This document shows, in pieces, positions 54,115 to 61,398 of a DNA stretch of 61,398 nucleotides (position 1 is its first letter; the number at the start of each line of letters is the position of its first letter). This stretch comes from Chara braunii (taxonomy: Eukaryota; Streptophyta; Charophyceae; Charales; Characeae). The stretch spans positions 2,120,338 through 2,181,735 of the forward strand of contig BFEA01000072.1 in assembly GCA_003427395.1 (NCBI GenBank). The letters are read 5' to 3'. The notes beneath the pieces were generated by a model. It did not search any database, was not told the DNA's origin, and saw only the letters and a program-made list of their open reading frames with translations. The position numbers were made by a program, and so were the translations under genes.

Positions 54115-55716
54115 TTCTGACTTATCTTCCCACGTCTTTGACTTCTCAGTACTCCATCCACTGCAGTTTTGTTTCTTCAACTCATCAACGTTGCGGCTCC
54201 TCCTCGGCGGCGTTCCGGACTTCTCTTCATAGACGTTATTGGCAGCTTCACGGACTTCGTCATGATCAGCTTTGCCTACTTCAGACGTCGTCACTTTCCT
54301 GCCACTTTAACCTGTACAGTACCCTGGTTGTATCGCATGATGATCTCCCTTAGCCGGGTTCCTCTCAGTTGGGCTCTTCCTTGGTATACACATAGGCATC
54401 GGGACCGTAGCATTGCCCATACTTTCCAGCTTACGGATCTAGATCCTACTTCCCTCACCTTCATTATTCCCTTACCCATCACTTTGTCTACCCTCTGCCG
54501 GCCCTCACGCCCTAGTTAGGCAGTCTTTCATGCTTCATCTAGGTGCGCCCAGTATACCAGACTCTCTTATCCCCTTGCATGGTCGACCCTACTTAGCGGT
54601 CACCCCTTCAGTCGAGCATTACCCGCCCTGATGGTCAATCTGTTAGGGTCATTGGTTCTGCTCGCTTCCAGTTCCCTACCCTCATTGAGTCTGATGACAT
54701 ATGTCTCCATGTCTTTATATGTGAATGCCCTTAGGAGTTATCGACCCCTAGGCTGCATTTGCCACCCTCAGAGACCATCTCACCCTATGGTTTGCGACAC
54801 ACCCCTCATGTGACATATGGTTATCTTGTTAATGTTTCATTGCTCTAAGACTGAGGCCTCTGCCTCTGACATTTCTAGGATTTAGTTGTCTTTGCTTTGG
54901 TTGTTCCTAGGACGTGTGCACTAGTCAGTTGTTTCCAGACTGAGGTTACTGCCTCCAACATTCTAGGATTTAGTTGTCATTACTTTCTGCTTTCCTAAGA
55001 CATATATACTAGTTAGTTGCTTTCTGCTTCCACTTAGGCTGTTAGCTGTGACATTGTTGTTTTTGTGGCATTTTTTATCCTAGGTTGCATCACATGGACT
55101 CAGAATGGAGCTTGCTCCGCATTCTAAACTACTCGGGTTTTCTTTTCTTTGGTAGAGTTTCACCTCTTGGCGGAAGCATGCTTGTATCTAGGCGATCTAT
55201 CACGGGTCGAGGATCGTGTAGCGGACCTTTGGTTGGCCTGTGAGACCGGCCCCTTGGCCTGTTCTCACAGGCATGTGTTGTATTCGGGGTAGTCCAGTCC
55301 AGGTCAGTACCTCTTTCGGTATCATCCAGTCCAATCCAATCCAGCCAGTCTGCTGGGGTATACCCCAGCCAGAGTCTGTACTTTGGGATCATTCTACATT
55401 TGCACAGTTTCGAGAACGTGCATTAGAGTCTGTGTGGGAGGTGCGCTGTGCCATCTTGCTCCACCCTCATCCTCCATCTCCATCTCTATCTCAGGCGGAG
55501 CACCTCACCCGGTAGGTCCGCCACAGCAGGCAGTGAAATCCAGAGTCCAAACCACAGAACATACCTGCAATCACATCAAAGATTAAACCAAAGTCCACGT
55601 ACTCCATACACTTAAAAACTTAGTCTGAAATTGACTTGTCTTATGTTACAGGTCCTCTTGATCGTTTCGATTCAGAATTTTGACCAGATTCAACTCGATC
55701 CAACGATGATCATCTT
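54115..55716. other. Sequence 3' of the chromovirus fragment; unassigned
   Basis: Pyrimidine-rich, with repeated phrases (TAGGATTTAGTTGTC near 54877 and 54965; GACTGAGG near 54850 and 54940). It may be the element's 3' untranslated region and LTR. No LTR partner is available to prove it. Confidence 0.4.
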
Positions 55717-55833
55717 CTGTTATCACTGATAACAGTCGGTCGTCGATTCGTCGGTTTCCAATTCACTCTCGCCAACTCCTTATGGCGATTCAACCCAGAA
55801 TGACCATTTAACAAAGATACTGAGTGCTCACAA
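55717..55833 (+). repeat. Short dispersed repeat with palindromic head (second copy)
   Basis: CTGTTATCACTGATAACAG (perfect 9+1+9 palindrome, 55717-55735), then GTCGATTCGTCGGTTT and later CCATTTAACAAAGATACTGA. Relative of 13334-13495. Confidence 0.65.
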
Positions 55834-55934
55834 TGACACATTCTCACTTCAAATTCTCCTCATAACTACGTCTAAGTTCACTTCTAAGCCAGTACCCAAA
55901 GAAAGGTAGACTCATGACAGGGTCTCTCCTATTT

Positions 55935-57935
55935 AGGGTGGATTGTCAAAATCGCCATCTATCAAAATATAATTTATCTCCTCGAAACTAAGAAAATTCG
56001 ACAGCGCTTCCTATAGCAAAAGTGTCTTTTCAGAATTTGTACTAGCTCAAACACAAAAATTGAAGTAATCTTCAACTTTAGAAAGTTAAATTTTATCAAA
56101 CTCCCTGACTTAGTAAAAATTTGGGCAGCATTTCCTTTAAAGAGGTGAAGTTTCTAAATTTATACTGACTCATATATGAACTCAAACATAAAACTTCGGT
56201 TCTATCAAAAAAAAATTAACTAACTTTTTAGATTTGTAGAAAATTTCGGCAGCGCTTGCCGTAGGAGAAGTAGCTATCGAAAATTTATACAAAGCTAAAT
56301 ACTGAATTAAAAACAATCTTGACTTTCCAAAGTCACATTTTCTCTAGCTTCCTTAATTACTAAAACGTTGGGAAACACTTCCGCTAGACAAGGAAACTTT
56401 TTTAATTTTTACTAAGTTAGTTATTCAACTTCGACAAAAGTTGGAACTTTGAAAGTCAGATTTGACAAACTCCTTGGGTTTGTAAAAATTTCAACAGAGC
56501 TTCCCGTAGAGAAAGTAACTTATCAAGATTTATAAAAAATCAAGTATAACAAATGATCCCAGAAAATATAAAAATTAACCTAAATTTAAAAAATTAGTTT
56601 AAAAAATCACGTGGCAAGTAACTAAAGCAACTACCTCTCAAATTAAAACTCAGACTAAGTAGTAATCTCACTCAGCCATATGCAAGGCCAAAAAATAATG
56701 GTAAGTACTCTCATTCAATGATTTATCTCTTGTACCCAACTTACATAAGACGTAAAAATGGACCATCCAAACTTATGGAAACCTGTTTAGCTCAACCATT
56801 GGATATACACAAATACAAGGTACCACAACCTTTTTTTTTCTTGGGCATGTGACCAAAATATCCAACCAGTCGCCTTGAACTGTTTATAATATCCAAATTA
56901 TATATAACTTTCTACACTTAAGGCAGCATGTTTGACTAGCCTGTTCATAAGTAAAATAATATAAGGATATGGTCAAAATTTACACTTTTTAGTTTCGGCA
57001 TGTACGTGGCTCAAGACCAGACCATCCAAACTTATGAAAACATGTTCACTCCTTCGCCTGATCTTCCCTTAGAATAAAAAAAAAGTTAGAATTATCCAAA
57101 CTTATGAAGCAAACCAAACTTCTTTCAGAAACCAATGAAACATAAGAAAAAACAAAAAGAAACAAGACAACCAAGTCATCCAAACTTATAGAAACTTGGT
57201 TGGTCCCTGAAAAGGCAGTCACAAACAACCCTCGCAAGTCAGAGCAACTAGACCATCTAAACTTATGAAAACTTGTTCAAACCTCCAAGCAATCGAAATA
57301 AACATAACACTGGACCCTCCAAACTTATGGAGACTTTTTCAACCTTTGGTTGACCCAGTCAAACACAGGCAAAACCACCTTCCTCTCACCTTTCCCCCAT
57401 ATAAAAACTCTTTTCACAATCTGTTTTCAGACAAGACAACAAAATTGAAATTGAAATTGCGCATGTCTTTCTTTACGTAAGTCTGATTTATATCCTGAAA
57501 GTCAAACTCAAGGTCAAAATAAGGGTACATACAGTATACTCAATCAACCATAGAAGGATATGTAGGTAGGGGTTATAATTGGGTTTACAAAAGGAAGATG
57601 AACTTTTGCCTCTCATTTCCCTGCCTCTAGAACTCCTCCTGAATTCCGATAGAGCTCCCAAAATCGGTGGGCAAACTCCCCACAGAGTCTTGATGCAGTC
57701 CTATGGGTTGCAATCTCGCCTGCAGTAAGAAAGGCAAAAGGAGGGTTTCAGACTCTCGAGATACAGAAGGGGGGCAACTCAACTCTCAGGAGAAGGCCTT
57801 GATATTTTCGATCGTCTGAGGGTCCCACAATGGCGGCCAGAACGCTTAACAACTTGGTCAACTTGAAGCCAGATTCCTCGCCATTGACTTTTTGACGATA
57901 CTCCAGTTCACCACAATAAACCCCCCCCTTCAACG
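55935..57935 (-). mobile_element. Repeat family L, copy 3
   Basis: Same order and orientation as copy 1: ATATAATTTA and AAATTTGGGCAGCATTTCC blocks, CTAAAGCAACTACCTCTC, the hairpin array, and the block around CTGAATTCCGATAGAGCTCC, GGTTGCAATCTCGCCTGC and CTCTCGAGATAC. A minus-strand AAGGGGGGG purine run borders the right end near 57930. It is the most complete copy and defines the family. Confidence 0.72.
56755..57345. repeat. Hairpin array of L copy 3 (about 6 units)
   Basis: CATCCAAACTTATG(G/A)AAAC cores (inverse of the copy 2 core) at about 56763, 57023, 57096, 57178, 57252 and 57318. The best stem is CAACCAAG 57169-57176 with CTTGGTTG 57196-57203. CTCCA/TGGAG closes the 57318 unit. Several others pair weakly. 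Confidence 0.65.
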
Positions 57936-59405
57936 AAGCTTAACCCCCTCACCGAACCCCGTGGCCCAGAGTATCCTGACCACAGGCACGTCCGCAACTT
58001 CTCGGCCTCCCTCCTGCTGTCATTCTAGTGGGTAAGTTTTGCACCGGCCAGCTACCTAGCCTACACCTCTCAGCTGGACTGCTGTAGCTTTATCCTGCAT
58101 CGAACGACGCTGCCAACCGAAGAATGAACCAACAGTTTTCGCCACTCGCCTGTCATTGCTTCAATCAGCAGCGAACAGCGTACCGCCAGGCAGGTAAGTA
58201 TGCAGCTCTCGCGGCTGGTCTCCCTGCGTGCACCGGCTAGAGGCACAAGTGGTACAACGGTCACCAAATAAGTTTTGTCTCCCTCACTCTAACCTTCACA
58301 CTAGCGTCGGTGATCAGATGACAACGTGTTGGTTGACATGTAAGTCTCCAAGCCTGCAGTTCCTTCCTTACTCCCTCATACCCGCGATCGAGTGAGCGAC
58401 GTACAGGCTAATAAGTAAGTCGTTCTCTCGCACATGGCCTTTGTGTCATTCCATTCACTATGATAGGCAGCGCTTCGAACAAACAACAAGGTTACGGTCC
58501 TCTAACTCTCACTCCTTGATCGACAGATTGGGAGAAGTTAAAGTAGATTTGCCGCTTGAACGGACTTCCGGTGAGCGCATATACCAAGGAGCTACCAAAC
58601 GCAAGTGCTGCTGCTGTGAAGAGAAACTGAATCGCCAAAGTCCTGATGACAACCATTACGGATAAGTACGGTGAGTGGCAACCACCCCCTCAACGAGAGG
58701 GGTAATTATGAACAGTCTGCAACCCTGATTGATGAGAATTCGGCCAAGGGTTCGACTACAGCCACGTGTCTCTCGTTTCATCAGCCCAATGTGTAAGCCA
58801 AGAATATACCTCCCTCTAGATCGTACCCAGTTACATTGTTTGTCGGCCATAATCATCCCGTTACTCAGGCTGAGCTAGCATGACGCTCTTGAAGAACGAG
58901 AAGACAACCAACAACTATAACAGGCGAAGACCGAGCCGAGGATTCCAATTACGAGCATGTAGACGAGAGTGATATCACACGTATAATGACGGTGATTGCC
59001 TCAATTGGATCGCCTTATCTTGTCGCTTACTATTATGCAAGACGAAAGTGAATTTTTCCTTAAAATATAAGAAAATGCTTTTCTCGTTTGCATAATGATG
59101 AACTGCTCTCTCGAGCACACCTCCTACTCGTCACACCTTCAAATCTACTTACTAATATCAGAATCTAACCCTGTAATCCTTTTCGCAACCACTAAAAAAA
59201 CCCATTTAGCAACCTTTCACGCCCGATTTTGTCTAGGAATGAGCGGGATATGCCTTTCCCGCCTTTTTTCCTCTTTGCTTCGCCATCTCCCCGGGCCTGT
59301 CTTTCTTTACTCCTATACTTGTTCTCGTACTAAACTGACTTCATAATCGTACTCGCCCGCTCCTAAAACCCCTACACCGACTCTCCTTTCGGCCGATCTA
59401 TTCAA
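57936..59405. other. Probable interior of L copy 3; no identifiable gene
   Basis: Several GTAAGT phrases (58030, 58195, 58338, 58413) mirror the TACCT phrases of 19.7-20.3 kb. 59225-59290 matches 10660-10715. No retroviral motif is seen. Confidence 0.4.
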
Positions 59406-60125
59406 CTAATAGGCGTGCCATCTCCTTTTCGTTGCGCCTCGTTCGCCTTTCCTCACCATCTCCAACTTTGTGTGCATCCTGACGCAGTCTGCGTCCATGT
59501 CTCTTTCTTCCCTTCCTTCGGTTGACGTCACCGCCCCGTACTCCTTGGCAACGATTAGCGTAGTCCGGTCTACTTTCACAACTTCGGCTCCAATAGTTTT
59601 GACAGTCCCTCTTCCCTCAGTGACATCATCGATCGGCTTCGACCCTCTGGGGAAAATCTCCGAGACAGTCGTCAGACTGCACGACTGGGTCTCCTTTACC
59701 TCTGAACCAATGGCGCTTAGCGCAGCGGTCTGACCGATAACTTCAGTTGTCTCTGAGAGAAACTTCGAAAGAGAATTTGGACAGTAGTCGATTTCGTCAG
59801 CCCGCCATCGCTTATACCCGAGCCCGACGACCGTCAGCATGTCAACACCGAGTTTCTCCAGGCCCCTCGACTTGATCAGGAGCCCACCGCTACCTCGGGC
59901 CCTAAGCAAGTAGTTCTTCACTCAGTCAGCCAGTTGCTGAGCTGGGGGGCTCAACTCTGTTGGGAAGCCTACGGATGGGTCACATAATGCTGGCCCCTGT
60001 GTAGATCTCAGGAGAAGTGACATATATTCAAGTGGCTCCTTAAGGCCGAGAGTGAACACAGACCCCCATGTGCCTGTGGTCTCTACCATTATGCCCGGGG
60101 CCCCTCTTTCCCTAGCATAGTTCAC
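59406..60125 (-). pseudogene. Unidentified ORF with one in-frame stop
   Basis: A single frame from 60125 to 59406 is open except for TGA at 59922-59924. Upstream part: GAPGIMVETTGTWGSVFTLG and PLEYMSLLLRSTQGPAL. Downstream: KNYLLRARGSGGLLIKSRGL, MLTVVGLGYKRWRADEIDY and a Ser/Thr-rich C-terminus. It may be the capsid-like or other protein of the L element, since it follows L copy 3 in the same orientation, but the family is not recognised. Confidence 0.45.
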
Positions 60126-60299
60126 TATTCCTTGTATCCAACGACATACTCATAGTCAACCTATCACAACAGGTCGGTAGGCAGTACATCCGTGGAAGGC
60201 TCACGCCATCAAGGCTTCCTTTGCCCCGTGCGCTACCCATCGACCCGTATGCACGTTGAACTCCTCCGAGTCGACTCGGATGCTGTCCCGGCTACAACG

Positions 60300-60640
60300 A
60301 GGCAAGAATTATCAGTAATAAAAATAAAAATAAAAATAAAGGTCACAAAATTAAGGCAGGACTGCACTGCGATCCGAAGGGAGAGAAGAAAAAAAATGGG
60401 GTTTATTGATACCGCCTTCATCCCACCACACAACTCCGTGGACTGCAAAACCACGACGATACCCTCGCGGGACCCTCAACCCATTGGTTTTCGCCTCGCT
60501 GCTCCAATACTCCTGCGCTGCCGCTCGCTGGCCTTTATCCATGAATCTCCCTGATGAAAATCAAACATCGTAACCAATAGTGCTAGGCCCAAGGTTGAGC
60601 CTGTAGTAGCAGACTCATATACAAGTCGGTACTTTGCCAT
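60300..60640 (-). mobile_element. Repeat family X fragment, copy 5 (inverted)
   Basis: Minus strand carries CTTGGGCCTAGCACTATTGG, then TTTCATCAGGGAGATTCATG and the G-rich segment, ending in a TTTTTA-rich tract near 60320. The palindromic head is missing. Confidence 0.55.
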
Positions 60641-60837
60641 GCGTGATCCTACCAAAACATTCCAAAGCCGCGCCTCGGTCACCTACTAGGCCCATGTTGT
60701 CAAGCCTCCAGCTTTATCCTGCGATGGCCCATCCTTCGCTCGTACATACACGAATCACAATAAGAACTTGGTCGGCATCACGCCGACTTCACAACCATCA
60801 ACAAGAAAAAGATCACGTGCACCTTAAGTCTGCGCGC

Positions 60838-61390
60838 TGTCGGTGCGAATACCCTTACAAGGGTATCCGCCGTGGTTTTGCAAGTGACAGAAAATAGTTT
60901 TAATCTAGAGTTTAAGTATACCGCGCTAAGCGCGGCTGCGTCTGTAATTGCGTTGACTAGGTGGTTGACCACAATAGCGAGTGCGTGGGCGCGCAGGTTT
61001 AAGGCGCGCGTGATTCTTTTCTGTTGTTGATCGTAAAGTCGGCCCGGACCTCGGTCGCTTTGCTTGAGATATGATTATTATTTATTTATTTTTTGATTAA
61101 GCAGGAATTAAGGATATTTTCGATTGATTGGTATATACTGACCGAGTCGAGCGCGCGTGCGGAGAAACGACCCGACGACGGCATCAGCAATAACGGTGCG
61201 ATTTCGTGCGGTGAGAAGGATGTAGTAGGATGGCATGCGGGGCAATTATGACATGGTATAAGCAAGCCGGCGCGGGCGCTGGGAGCCGCGCAGCCGTTTT
61301 GGTTGGTTCGAAGCGCCGCGCCGCACTGCTTTGTATGGTACTCTGCGGGCGCTGGTCTTAGGCTTGGGCTTTACCCTATTGGTTATGACA
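60838..61390 (+). mobile_element. Repeat family X, copy 4 (LTR-like)
   Basis: Starts TGTCGGTGCG plus ATACCCTTACAAGGGTAT. Shares GGCGCGCGTGATT and the TTTTTTGATTAAGCAGGA block with copy 3, and ends GGTTATGACA before the window stops, so its downstream part is not visible. Confidence 0.65.
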
Positions 61391-61398
61391 CTGGACTT

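Noticed and set aside
54169-54519. 116-codon frame downstream of the chromodomain
   Set aside because: No family features; pyrimidine-rich sequence gives open frames readily.

Overview
The window is nuclear DNA from a large, repeat-rich eukaryotic genome. It has spliced-looking coding blocks, long microsatellites, U6 snRNA-derived sequence, decayed retroelements with a chromodomain, and assembly gaps (one run of 756 N plus single Ns). There are no operons or bacterial-type genes. The element-encoded proteins (a Ulp1 peptidase joined to a long hydrophilic protein, and a DUF7869-type transposase) remind me of families that are abundant in streptophyte algae such as Chara. That assignment is an inference from memory and was not tested. 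I see no intact host gene; essentially everything recognisable is transposable-element material in various stages of decay.

Layout. 1-4.8 kb: microsatellites, palindromes and a small inverted-repeat element. 4.8-6.4, 11.2-12.8, 17.5-18.1 and 60.3-61.4 kb: copies of one dispersed LTR-like repeat ('X'), which opens with TGTCGG and an 18-20 bp palindrome. Two copies are followed by U6 snRNA-like sequence. 6.5-8.8, 21.0-22.7 and 55.9-57.9 kb: three copies of a second long repeat ('L'), each with an array of hairpins whose stems differ but stay complementary. Adjoining sequence (8.8-10.8, 18.4-21.0, 57.9-59.4 kb) is shared among the copies and probably internal to the same element. 10.8-17.4 kb: two short inverted coding-like repeat pairs and a MITE-like inverted repeat. 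22.7-30.0 kb (minus): a broken multi-domain gene with a low-complexity N-terminus, a large conserved globular part with a methyltransferase-like order of motifs, an acidic linker and a C-terminal Ulp1 (C48) peptidase. The peptidase is cut off before its catalytic cysteine by L copy 2. 30.3-32.0, 40.2-41.4 and 44.8-51.6 kb: sequence studded with the palindrome TTCGGATNNATCCGAA. 42.2-43.1 kb: an unidentified broken plus-strand gene. 43.3-44.4 kb: a GC-rich hAT-like insertion with a perfect 8-bp target-site duplication. 46.7-49.5 kb (plus): a DUF7869-type DDE transposase pseudogene. 53.6-54.1 kb: the chromodomain end of a Ty3/gypsy (chromovirus) polyprotein. 59.4-60.1 kb (minus): an unidentified broken ORF.

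How it may fit together. The Ulp1/methyltransferase-like gene (leftward) and the transposase gene (rightward) diverge from a centre rich in the same palindrome. The palindrome also lies inside the first gene's acidic exon and inside the transposase linker. The simplest reading is that roughly 22.7-51.6 kb is the remains of one very large DNA transposon, with the palindrome as a repeated protein-binding site and with later insertions at about 32-39.5 kb and 43.3-44.4 kb. The element's termini were not found, so this remains a hypothesis.
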